A stretch of DNA of 5,822 bases from Lachnospiraceae bacterium (GCA_017475845.1 JAFVEU010000257.1:1-5822); one strand, 5' to 3'; shown: positions 1-5,822, counted from the first letter of the stretch. Made by a program: numbers and translations. The notes: generated by a model from the letters alone, not told the origin.

Positions 1-615
1 AGAGCAGTGCGGTTTTATAGGGGTCTCAAGCACATAGAAAAGGTAATGACCGATACTTTCAGTTTGAGAGCAGTGCGGTTTTATAGGGGTCTCAAGCTCA
101 ATCTCCGTCACCTTATCACCGTCAACAGTTTGAGAGCAGTGCGGTTTTATAGGGGTCTCAAGCCACAGAAGAAACGGGCTGCACGGTTTATAGGTTTGAG
201 AGCAGTGCGGTTTTATAGGGGTCTCAAGCATTCCCTTATAGATCAGGTTGGCTTCATCAGTTTGAGAGCAGTGCGGTTTTATAGGGGTCTCAATCCGTAC
301 AGGGAATGATCGTATCACTCCTTGGTTTGAGAGCAGTGCGGTTTTATAGGGGTCTCAAGCAGTAGTTCAGGTGGAAACTCAAAGTACACAGTTTGAGAGC
401 AGTGCGGTTTTATAGGGGTCTCAAGCTGAATGTCAAAGAGCGACACCGAAAGAGAGTTTGAGAGCAGTGCGGTTTTATAGGGGTCTCAAACTATGCCCTG
501 CGGAAGCGAAGGCTCCCTCAAGTTTGAGAGCAGTGCGGTTTTATAGGGGTCTCAAACGAGAAAGCTGAAAAAAGGCAGCAGGGCTTGAGAGCATTACAGT
601 TTTAGAATTCTCATG
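1..615 (+). CRISPR. CRISPR array, probably type II, leader-distal end
   Basis: Direct repeats of 36 bp begin GTTTGAGAGCAGTGC, continue GGTTTTATAGGGG and end TCTCAA plus two bases. They lie at 1-31 (first 5 bases cut by the window edge), 62-97, 128-163, 194-229, 260-295, 325-360, 391-426, 456-491 and 522-557, with a decayed copy at 583 to about 615. Spacers are unique and 30, 30, 30, 30, 29, 30, 29 and 30 bp long; the last is about 25 bp. The 36-bp length, 30-bp spacers, GTTTGAGAG start and CAAAC end resemble type II (Cas9) repeats, so the type is inferred from form alone, because no cas gene or anti-repeat is seen. The + orientation is chosen because type II repeats conventionally read GTTT...AAAC away from the leader and because the decayed repeat is at the right. 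The leader and youngest spacers would lie left of the window. Confidence 0.97.
583..615 (+). repeat. Decayed terminal CRISPR repeat
   Basis: Aligning on the shared TTGAGAGCA block gives a 33-bp copy of the repeat. It keeps GAGAGCA, the central GTTTTA and a late TCTCA, but differs at position 2 and at several central sites, and needs a 2-base deletion before TCTCA. Degenerate last repeats are typical of the leader-distal end of an array, so this sets the array polarity. It ends 27 bp before the start codon of the oxidoreductase gene at 643. The spacer before it (558-582) is only about 25 bp, which suggests small deletions or an uncertain boundary. Confidence 0.85.
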
Positions 616-630
616 TTGGAAGCAAAAGAA

Positions 631-635
631 AGGAG
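631..635 (+). promoter_or_regulatory. Ribosome binding site for the oxidoreductase gene
   Basis: AGGAG lies 7 bases before the ATG at 643. An earlier in-frame ATG at 613 sits inside the decayed CRISPR repeat, has no such site, and would add ten residues that do not fit a flavodoxin-fold N-terminus. The site therefore decides for the start at 643. Confidence 0.8.
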
Positions 636-642
636 CGGGATC

Positions 643-1212
643 ATGATTCTTTTTATAGATGCCTGTGTCAGGGCGGAGTCAAGGACAAGGGAGCTGGCGG
701 AAGCCGTGCTTTCGCATCTTGGGAAGGAGGATACGGAGGTTGAGAGAGTAAGGCTCTATGAATGCGGACTTATGCCGCTTACGGTTGAAGATATGGGGAA
801 AAGGGATGAGGCTCTGATGAGAGATGATTTCTCGGATCCCTTCTTTGATCCGGCGCGGCAGTTTGCGGAGGCGGACTGTATTGTCATGGCCGCGCCTTAC
901 TGGGATCTTTCCTTTCCGGCGATATTAAAGCTTTATCTGGAAAAGGTGAGCGTGAACGGGATAACCTTCATGTATGACAGCGAAGGTGTACCCCATGGAC
1001 TGTGCAGGGCAGAGAAGTTATACTATGTTACGACCTCCGGCGGGGAGATCGGAGACTATAATTTCGGATATGATTATGTAAAAGCATTGACGATGGGCCT
1101 GTACGGCGTCCGGGATTCCGTCTGTATCAGAGCGGTGGGGCTTGATCTTAAGGACGTGGATGCGGATAAGGTGCTTGATAATGCCAAAGCCCAGCTGAAG
1201 GACGTATTGTAG
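643..1212 (+). CDS. Flavodoxin-fold NAD(P)H-dependent oxidoreductase, AzoR-like
   Basis: This 189-residue protein probably uses FMN to transfer two electrons from NAD(P)H to quinones, azo compounds or other small acceptors in the cytoplasm; the substrate cannot be told. It starts with a hydrophobic first strand (MILFIDA) followed by R10-AESRTRELAEAVL, where the S/T-rich loop before the helix matches the phosphate-binding loop of the Flavodoxin_2/AzoR family. Residues 79-101 (CIVMAAPYWDLSFP, then a helix) match the P-x-Y/W-N/D-x-x-x-P flavin loop and dimer helix of AzoR. Residues 107-113 (ITFMYDS) and 118-134 (HGL, then KLYYVTTSGG) match the GVTFRYTENG...GL...K...I.TSRGG region. The length is close to AzoR (about 200). 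The array's decayed repeat ends 27 bp upstream, and the esterase gene follows after 13 bp, suggesting one transcript. The family is well supported; the specific function is not. Confidence 0.85.
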   Translation: MILFIDACVRAESRTRELAEAVLSHLGKEDTEVERVRLYECGLMPLTVEDMGKRDEALMRDDFSDPFFDPARQFAEADCIVMAAPYWDLSFPAILKLYLEKVSVNGITFMYDSEGVPHGLCRAEKLYYVTTSGGEIGDYNFGYDYVKALTMGLYGVRDSVCIRAVGLDLKDVDADKVLDNAKAQLKDVL

Positions 1213-1225
1213 ATCGGGGGTCTTT

Positions 1226-2026
1226 ATGTATTTCCCCAGGGACTGGGACAAGCCCTCGACCGAAAACGAGGGGCTGTGCAGACTGTTTGGATACGGGGTT
1301 TTCGAGGATCAGGGGAAGCTTCCCTACAGGATCTTTGAGCCGGAAACGTCGGAAAAGGTGCCGCTTCTTGTATATCTTCACGGGGCCGATGCCTTTGGGA
1401 ACGATAATGAGGCTCAGCTTGCCATCCATGACATCGGGACCTGCTTTGCCAGGCCGGAGCGGCAGAGGAAGAACCCCTGCTTTATCCTTGCGCCACAGTG
1501 CACACAGAAGAGCCCCTGGTCCATACGTTCCAGCGGGGGAAGGCTTCTTAAACTTATAAGTAAGCTGATCTCCGGGGATGAGAGGATCGACAGGGAGCGG
1601 ATATACATATACGGATACAGCGCCGGAGCCATCGGCAGTCTGAGGCTAATCAAGGAAAGGCCGGAGATTTTTGCCGCGGCGGTTTCCATCTGCGGCGCCA
1701 CGGAGAGGGATAAGCTGGAAATACTGGAGGATATCCCCCTATGGCTCATTCATGCAGCGGATGATGAGATAGTATGGGCTTCTTTCAATTCCGGAAGTTC
1801 AGGCAGCGCCCTTTTGGGATCGGCGGAGATCTGTGATATTCTTAAAGAGAGGGCAAAGGATATCCGTTATACTGAATATCCCCCGGGCTTCATGAAGGAA
1901 AAGTACGGGGTAAATCCCCATTGTACCTGGGTTCCCGCTGCGGAGGACGAGGAGCTGGCCCGCTGGCTCTTTTCCCGGAGGAAGAGATCGAATGCGCGTA
2001 TCTCTTCAGGATCCGAAGGGGTCTGA
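1226..2026 (+). CDS. Alpha/beta-hydrolase, COG4099-type predicted esterase/peptidase
   Basis: This 266-residue serine hydrolase probably cleaves an ester or related bond; the substrate is unknown. LPYRIFEPE (32-40) and PLLVYLHGA (46-54) form the first core strands and oxyanion-hole HG. NDNEAQL (59-65) and FILAPQC (86-92) are typical of the COG4099/PHB-depolymerase-like family. GYSAG (130-134) is the nucleophile elbow with Ser132. HAADDEIV (166-173) carries the likely acid Asp170, and PHCTW (221-225) the likely catalytic His222. No signal peptide or membrane segment is evident, so it is probably cytoplasmic. GGGGG at 1216-1220 is a usable ribosome site 5 bases before the ATG. The domain ends near WLFSRRKR (237-244); the last 12 residues (SNARISSGSEGV) are encoded mostly by a repeated hairpin element that also holds the stop codon. 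Family assignment is firm; esterase versus peptidase is open. Confidence 0.85.
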   Translation: MYFPRDWDKPSTENEGLCRLFGYGVFEDQGKLPYRIFEPETSEKVPLLVYLHGADAFGNDNEAQLAIHDIGTCFARPERQRKNPCFILAPQCTQKSPWSIRSSGGRLLKLISKLISGDERIDRERIYIYGYSAGAIGSLRLIKERPEIFAAAVSICGATERDKLEILEDIPLWLIHAADDEIVWASFNSGSSGSALLGSAEICDILKERAKDIRYTEYPPGFMKEKYGVNPHCTWVPAAEDEELARWLFSRRKRSNARISSGSEGV

Positions 2027-2049
2027 ACAGATACAAAGGCTCTTTAAGG
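1989..2049 (+). repeat. Hairpin repeat element, copy 1, across the esterase stop codon
   Basis: This copy matches 3522-3582. Over 1989-2034 against 3522-3568, 40 of 47 aligned columns are identical with one single-base gap, and similarity continues weakly to GGC-CTTTA. GTATCT (1998-2003) pairs with AGATAC (2029-2034). After a C/C mismatch, TTCAG (2005-2009) pairs with CTGAA (2023-2027), leaving a 13-base loop that contains TCCGAA. There is no T-run after the stem, so it is not a standard intrinsic terminator. The esterase stop codon TGA (2024-2026) lies in the right arm. Confidence 0.8.
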
Positions 2050-2125
2050 CCGGGAACAGAAGATGATCATGCGGGAACCGGCCACCCTGCTGCAAAGTGG
2101 CACCGGGATGGCGGGGTTCTCAAAC

Positions 2126-2131
2126 AGGTGG
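2126..2131 (+). promoter_or_regulatory. Probable ribosome binding site for the MATE gene
   Basis: AGGTGG lies 6 bases before the ATG at 2138, which begins MKENSTVV. The earlier in-frame ATG at 2063 has only a weak purine stretch before it (ACAGAAG), so 2138 is preferred. The difference is 25 residues with no family-like features. Confidence 0.55.
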
Positions 2132-2137
2132 TGCAAA

Positions 2138-3520
2138 ATGAAAGAGAACAGCACTGTGGTCATAGATGAAAACACACCGCTGCTGATCCTGGCAGGACCC
2201 ATGTTTCTGGAGCTCTTGCTGAATACCATGCTGCAGAACGTGGACACGGTAATGCTCAGCCGCTTTGACGAATATGCAGTGGGAGCGGTGGGCAATGCCA
2301 ATATCATCATGTTCATGATGATCATACTTTTCAATATCATCGCCACCGCCACAAGCGTGGTTGTGGCGCAGTATCTTGGAGCCAGGATGTATGACCGCAT
2401 GAACATGATCTATACGCTTTCCGTTTTTGTGAACCTTGTTTTCGGCATACTGCTGAGCGCGGCCTTCTGTGCGGCAAATCCGCTCATCATGGATTTCCTT
2501 CACGTGTCTCCGGAGATGCGTCCCTACTCCATGACATATATCTATATTGTGGGAGGCTGCGGCTTTTCCATGGCAGTATACAATGTCATGCTTCAGATAC
2601 TCAGGTGTAACGGATATACAAGGATCGGCATGTGGGTTACCCTTGCCATTAATCTGATGAACATCATCGGAAATTACTGCTTCCTGTACGGACCCTTGAA
2701 ATTCCTGAATCTGGGGGTTGCCGGAGTGGCAATATCAACGGTTTTCGCGGGATTTACGGCAGCTGCCTCGCTTATCGTGTTTTTCTACGTGAAAAAAACA
2801 GGCAGGCTGTCCATTGGTTATCTGAACCCCTTTCCGGGTAAGCTCCTTTCCAGGATGATAATGATCGGACTTCCCTCCGCAGGAGAAAATCTGACCTATA
2901 ATCTTTATCAGATCACCCTTCTCTCCTTTGTGAATGCCATGGGAAATGATGCGGTCAATGCCAGAGCCTATTGCAATACCCTTATATCTTTTGCGATGAT
3001 ATTCTCAAATGCCGCGGCAATGTCCACACAGATAATAACGGGGCATCTGGTGGGAGCAGGGAAAAACGAGGAGGCCTACAAAAGAGTATTTAAGACCCTA
3101 AGGATCTCCCTGCCTATCACCATAGCGCTGGCAGGTATCAATGCGGTATTCTGCGGGTACACGCTGCACATTTTTACGGATAATCCGCATATAATTGCCC
3201 TGGGCAGACAGATAATGATAGCGGATATATTTGTGGAAACGGGGAGATGCTTAAATCTTACTTTCGGCAGCAGCTTAAAGGCCGCCGGAGCATATATTTT
3301 CCCTCTTGTGGCAGGTATTTTAAGCAACTGGGGGATTGGCCTTACCACAGGTTATGTGGCGGGGGTCCTGCTTGGTCTGGGTGTTGCCGGGATCTTTATC
3401 GGGACGGCGGCGGATGAATGCATCCGGGGGCTCATCATCATGTATTACTGGTATAAAAAGAAGTGGCTTGGAAAGTCCGTGGTAGAATCGAAAGAACAGG
3501 CGGAGCACGGCTTTGATTAG
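2138..3520 (+). CDS. MATE-family multidrug/toxin efflux transporter
   Basis: This 460-residue inner-membrane protein has about 12 hydrophobic segments, as expected for MATE (NorM/DinF-like) antiporters that export organic cations or other toxic compounds using Na+ or H+. Family hallmarks seen: a first helix with LAGPMFLELLLNTMLQNVDTVML (18-40), then AVGAVGNAN (47-55); VVAQYLGA (76-82) after helix 2; LNLGVAGVAISTV (190-202), the G-V-x-G-A-A-I-A-T motif of the N-terminal half; IGLPSAGEN (243-251), starting the second half; and TGHLVGAGKNEEAYKR (301-316), the mirrored QxVGAxxxxxA loop. The length is usual for the family and the tail is charged. I chose ATG 2138 over ATG 2063 because of its ribosome site. 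Upstream is a 111-bp gap beginning in a hairpin repeat; a second copy starts 1 bp after the stop codon. Ion and substrate cannot be deduced. Confidence 0.93.
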   Translation: MKENSTVVIDENTPLLILAGPMFLELLLNTMLQNVDTVMLSRFDEYAVGAVGNANIIMFMMIILFNIIATATSVVVAQYLGARMYDRMNMIYTLSVFVNLVFGILLSAAFCAANPLIMDFLHVSPEMRPYSMTYIYIVGGCGFSMAVYNVMLQILRCNGYTRIGMWVTLAINLMNIIGNYCFLYGPLKFLNLGVAGVAISTVFAGFTAAASLIVFFYVKKTGRLSIGYLNPFPGKLLSRMIMIGLPSAGENLTYNLYQITLLSFVNAMGNDAVNARAYCNTLISFAMIFSNAAAMSTQIITGHLVGAGKNEEAYKRVFKTLRISLPITIALAGINAVFCGYTLHIFTDNPHIIALGRQIMIADIFVETGRCLNLTFGSSLKAAGAYIFPLVAGILSNWGIGLTTGYVAGVLLGLGVAGIFIGTAADECIRGLIIMYYWYKKKWLGKSVVESKEQAEHGFD

Positions 3521-3521
3521 C

Positions 3522-3582
3522 CGAATGCGCGTATCTATTTAAGAATCCGAAAGAGTCTGAAGAGATACCGGGCGCTTTAGAG
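3522..3582 (+). repeat. Hairpin repeat element, copy 2, after the MATE stop codon
   Basis: This is the diverged second copy of the element at 1989-2049. GTATCT (3531-3536) pairs with AGATAC (3563-3568). The inner stem is TTTA (3538-3541) against TGAA (3558-3561), where a C-G pair of copy 1 has become a T-G wobble. The loop keeps TCCGAA (3546-3551). It starts one base after the TAG at 3518-3520 and ends 34 bp before the cyclase ATG, so it occupies most of the intergenic space. No T-run follows, so a regulatory, mRNA-stabilising or mobile-repeat nature is possible but not shown. Confidence 0.8.
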
Positions 3583-3616
3583 ATATTAAAGGAGTTTCAA
3601 GGGGCGTCGTAACAAT

Positions 3617-5704
3617 ATGAATTACTCGATAATAAGCATACTGGCATTAATACTTAATCTCATAATAAATCGTGAAGCATTCGGATATTTCATGTTAAGG
3701 TCAGGAAATCAGGAGCCAGGGAAGATGGCAGTTATCCGCTACAACCATTTTCTCATGGCGGCGAACTGTTACTTTATAGTGGATATAGCCTGGGGTCTTC
3801 TCTACGAGCATCACGATATACCCGGTCTCTTTCCCATATTGTATTTGGACTGCGTTTTCTATTTTATATTCATGTTCCTTACAATGCTTACCTGGATAAG
3901 ATACGTGGTGGCCTATCTGGATAAAAGAGGGCGCCGCAGCAGGATCCTTCTCTGTTCGGTGTGGACCATGTTCACCCTGGGGCTTATATACCTCATGATC
4001 AACCGTTTTCATCCCTTTATTTTTTCCTTTAATGAAAAGCATGAATATATTACGGAGCCCGGCAGGCATATTGCCTTTTTCCTGCAGATCGCTCTTTATA
4101 TGCTGACTACGGTATATATATTTTATCTGGCCCGGAGGTCAACTGCCGGGGAGAAGGTCAGATATATAGCGGTGGGACTCACCTGTCTCGTAATGGATCT
4201 GTTCCTGGTATTTCAGGTGCTGGATCCCAGATATCCCTGCTATGCTATGGGACTGATCATCGGGATTTGTGTGATCCATTCCTTTGTGGAAGCAGGGGAG
4301 AGGAAGGAAAAAGAGGTCTATGACCACATAGCAACGGGACTGGCGGAAGATTATGAGGCCATGTATTACATAGACATAGAGACGGGTGAATTCCGGGAAT
4401 TCTCTGCAAGCTCTGAATATGAATCCATGAATGTTCCGGTGGAAGGCCTGGATTTTTATGCCGAGACCCTGATGAATATCGAAAGGTATGTCCATCCGGA
4501 TGACAGGGAATTTGCCAGGAGTCTCTACCATAGAGAGACCATGCTTAAGAATCTGAAGGACAGAAGGTCATATTCGTATAAATACAGGATAATGGTCGGA
4601 GGACAGCCCAGGTTTTTCCGGTTTACGGTTATGCGTGCCAATGATGACAGGCATCTTGTGCTCCGTGAAAAGGATGTGGATGATGAGATCACGGCAGAGA
4701 CGATGATGCTGGAAAACCAGAAGAAGAGCATTACCTTCACCCAGATCGCTGAGAGCCTGGCAGCCAACTATGACGTGATATACTACGTGGATGCAGTGGA
4801 CTCCGGCTATGTAAGCTATGAATGTCATAATACATACGGCCAGCTTGATATAGAGAGAGCCGGCGATGATTTTTTTGCGGAGGCTTTGAATGACATACAA
4901 CATATCGTTCATAAAAATGACCGGGATCTTGTGCTGGGATTCCTTGACAGGGATCATGTGACCAGTGTTCTTAAGGACCGGAAGAGGAGCAGTATCAATT
5001 ACCGTATCATGGCAGGCAATATAACGCATTATGTAAGAATGACCGTCCGTAAGACCAGCGACAGCACACATTATATCATCGGTATTGAAAATATCGATGC
5101 CGAGGTCAAAAGGGAGAAGCAGCATCTCAAAGCCCTGAATACAGAGAAGAAGCTGGCAAGAAGGGACGAGCTTACGGGGATAAAGAATAAGACCGCCTAT
5201 AAGGAAATGGAGAAGTCGCTGCAGGAAAGCATGGACAGCGGTACGGAGAAGCTGTCCTTCGCCATTGTCGTATGTGATGCCAACAACCTGAAAATGATCA
5301 ACGATTCCAAGGGGCACGTTGCAGGAGATGAGTATATTAAAGGATCGGCGAAGCTTCTTTGTGATGTTTTCGTCCACAGTCCCGTGTTCAGAGTGGGAGG
5401 GGATGAATTTGTCATATTCTTAAGTGACAGCGATTACCTGAACAGGGAAGAACTGATGAAGCGGCTTAAGGAGCGGATCCGTGAGAATATGAAAGCAGGA
5501 TCGGGGCCGGTGCTGGCGTCGGGAATGTCCGAATATGACCCCGAGGGAGACAGTCATGTATCGGAGGTATTTGACCGGGCGGACAGGGAGATGTATGAGG
5601 ATAAACGGGATCTTAAAAAAGGAGCTGACCCGGAGCCGGTGTTGCAGGAATTACCGGTCCACGCCAGCTTCAAAAGGACAGGCGGTTTAAGTAGAGGTCA
5701 TTAA
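3617..5704 (+). CDS. Seven-TM, tandem-PAS, GGDEF diguanylate cyclase
   Basis: This 695-residue membrane protein probably makes c-di-GMP from two GTP in response to a signal sensed by its membrane or PAS parts. About seven hydrophobic helices lie near 3-19, 43-63, 71-97, 109-128, 151-171, 181-200 and 208-224. Two PAS-like domains follow (about 234-360 and 373-497) that are internal duplicates: IA, YY-I/V-D, VHxxDR, LKDR, YRIM and RxTV recur exactly 139 residues apart. A short coiled linker (498-514) leads to the GGDEF domain: DELTG (517-521), D554 with N556/N557, N562 and D571, RVGGDEF (592-598), and ADREMYEDK (655-663). Metal- and GTP-binding residues are intact, so activity is expected. The RxxD inhibitory site is absent (FVHS at 585-588). 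The 30-residue tail after 665 is not family-like; its last part overlaps a convergent gene. The ATG has only a weak GGGG site 12 bases away; AAAGGAG at 3588-3594 is too far. Confidence 0.93.
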   Translation: MNYSIISILALILNLIINREAFGYFMLRSGNQEPGKMAVIRYNHFLMAANCYFIVDIAWGLLYEHHDIPGLFPILYLDCVFYFIFMFLTMLTWIRYVVAYLDKRGRRSRILLCSVWTMFTLGLIYLMINRFHPFIFSFNEKHEYITEPGRHIAFFLQIALYMLTTVYIFYLARRSTAGEKVRYIAVGLTCLVMDLFLVFQVLDPRYPCYAMGLIIGICVIHSFVEAGERKEKEVYDHIATGLAEDYEAMYYIDIETGEFREFSASSEYESMNVPVEGLDFYAETLMNIERYVHPDDREFARSLYHRETMLKNLKDRRSYSYKYRIMVGGQPRFFRFTVMRANDDRHLVLREKDVDDEITAETMMLENQKKSITFTQIAESLAANYDVIYYVDAVDSGYVSYECHNTYGQLDIERAGDDFFAEALNDIQHIVHKNDRDLVLGFLDRDHVTSVLKDRKRSSINYRIMAGNITHYVRMTVRKTSDSTHYIIGIENIDAEVKREKQHLKALNTEKKLARRDELTGIKNKTAYKEMEKSLQESMDSGTEKLSFAIVVCDANNLKMINDSKGHVAGDEYIKGSAKLLCDVFVHSPVFRVGGDEFVIFLSDSDYLNREELMKRLKERIRENMKAGSGPVLASGMSEYDPEGDSHVSEVFDRADREMYEDKRDLKKGADPEPVLQELPVHASFKRTGGLSRGH

Positions 5705-5822
5705 AGGAGGGATCGTTTGAGAGTTCTATAACTTCTGTGGCAGCGGTGAGGGCAGCAAAGGCCATAAATGCAGCCTCACCTTCCCGAAGGAACCTGATAG
5801 TCCCTGACAGGGAGGTGTTTCC
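5670..5822 (-). CDS. C-terminus of a probable DUF4445/RACo-type ASKHA protein (partial)
   Basis: On the minus strand, the frame starting at the right window edge is open for 50 codons and stops at TGA (complement of 5670-5672). It begins GNTSLSGTIRFL and ends with VIELSNDPSFNDLY, then LNRLSF. This fits the C-terminal pattern of corrinoid-activation and DUF4445 proteins: an IGN-x-S-L-x-G-A motif of the ASKHA nucleotide-binding fold, an alanine- and acid-rich helix, then a V-x-x-x-E-L-x-x-x-P-x-F stretch close to the end. Known members reactivate corrinoid (B12) proteins by ATP-driven reduction, often with an N-terminal 2Fe-2S domain; that part would lie outside the window. The gene converges on the diguanylate cyclase gene and overlaps it by 35 bp. 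Family recognition rests on one short segment. Confidence 0.7.
   Translation of the reverse strand, partial: GNTSLSGTIRFLREGEAAFMAFAALTAATEVIELSNDPSFNDLYLNRLSF

Noticed and set aside
164..193. Spacer ending CGGTTTATAG, close to the repeat core CGGTTTTATAG
   Set aside because: It is one base short of a ten-base match beside the next repeat. This is probably chance and not a partial repeat duplication, as the rest of the spacer is unrelated.
7..309. A 100-codon open frame through the CRISPR array
   Set aside because: It repeats MRFYRGL-type blocks only because repeat plus spacer is 66 bp, a multiple of three. It has no ribosome site and is a by-product of the array.
585..608. TTGAGA and TAGAAT in the decayed repeat as a promoter
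   Set aside because: The spacing is 12 bases, well under the 16-18 needed for a standard sigma-70-type promoter.
4568..5377. A 269-codon minus-strand open frame inside the cyclase gene
   Set aside because: It is antisense to conserved PAS and GGDEF motifs, shows no recognisable domain, and is best explained as a shadow of the real gene.
5714..5735. Sequence GTTTGAGAG...CTATAA after the cyclase gene, resembling a CRISPR repeat or tracrRNA anti-repeat
   Set aside because: It matches the complement of the repeat's 3' half in GTTTGAGA and CTATAA, but not the 5' half that pairs with mature crRNA. The same bases are well explained as codons of the minus-strand gene.
5746..5820. Hairpins GGTGAGG/CCTCACC and TCCC/GGGA suggesting a riboswitch after the cyclase
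   Set aside because: I could not match a known riboswitch core, and the region is coding on the minus strand.
5695..5822. A plus-strand open frame at the right edge, behind AAAGGAGG at 5703-5710
   Set aside because: It has no start codon at a proper distance; the nearby TTG at 5717 hits a stop after four codons. The opposite strand encodes a family-like C-terminus with a natural stop.

Overview
The window suggests an anaerobic Firmicute, most likely of the Clostridia and perhaps Lachnospiraceae-like. This is inferred from AGGAG/AGGAGG-type ribosome binding sites, frequent ATA isoleucine codons, a membrane-anchored PAS-GGDEF protein, a COG4099-type esterase, a MATE pump, and the end of what looks like a corrinoid-activation (RACo/DUF4445) protein. 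I could not run any search, so the taxonomy is tentative.

Layout: (1) Positions 1-615 are the leader-distal part of a CRISPR array. It has 36-bp repeats and 29-30-bp spacers, is cut by the left window edge, and ends on the right in a decayed repeat. Repeat form and spacer size fit type II, but no cas gene, leader or convincing tracrRNA is visible here. (2) Positions 643-1212 encode a flavodoxin-fold NAD(P)H oxidoreductase resembling AzoR. (3) Positions 1226-2026 encode an alpha/beta-hydrolase of the COG4099 type, 13 bp behind the first gene. (4) About 2138-3520 encodes a MATE-family efflux transporter. (5) Positions 3617-5704 encode a seven-TM, two-PAS, GGDEF diguanylate cyclase. (6) Positions 5670-5822 on the minus strand hold the C-terminal 50 codons of a gene that enters from the right. 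It looks like a DUF4445/RACo-type ASKHA protein and overlaps the cyclase gene tail to tail.

The first four genes are co-directional with short gaps, and no clear intrinsic terminator is visible between them. They may be partly co-transcribed, possibly even with read-through from the CRISPR transcript. An oxidoreductase, a hydrolase and an exporter side by side could form a small detoxification group, but this is inference from adjacency only.

The most interesting structures not explained by ordinary genes are two. First, a diverged hairpin-forming repeat occurs twice: across the stop codon of the esterase gene (1989-2049) and 1 bp after the stop codon of the MATE gene (3522-3582). The first copy encodes the last residues of the esterase. 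Second, a base change at repeat position 35 divides the CRISPR array into an older AAAC layer and a younger AAGC layer. I see no clear evidence of a wholly new multi-gene system in the window.
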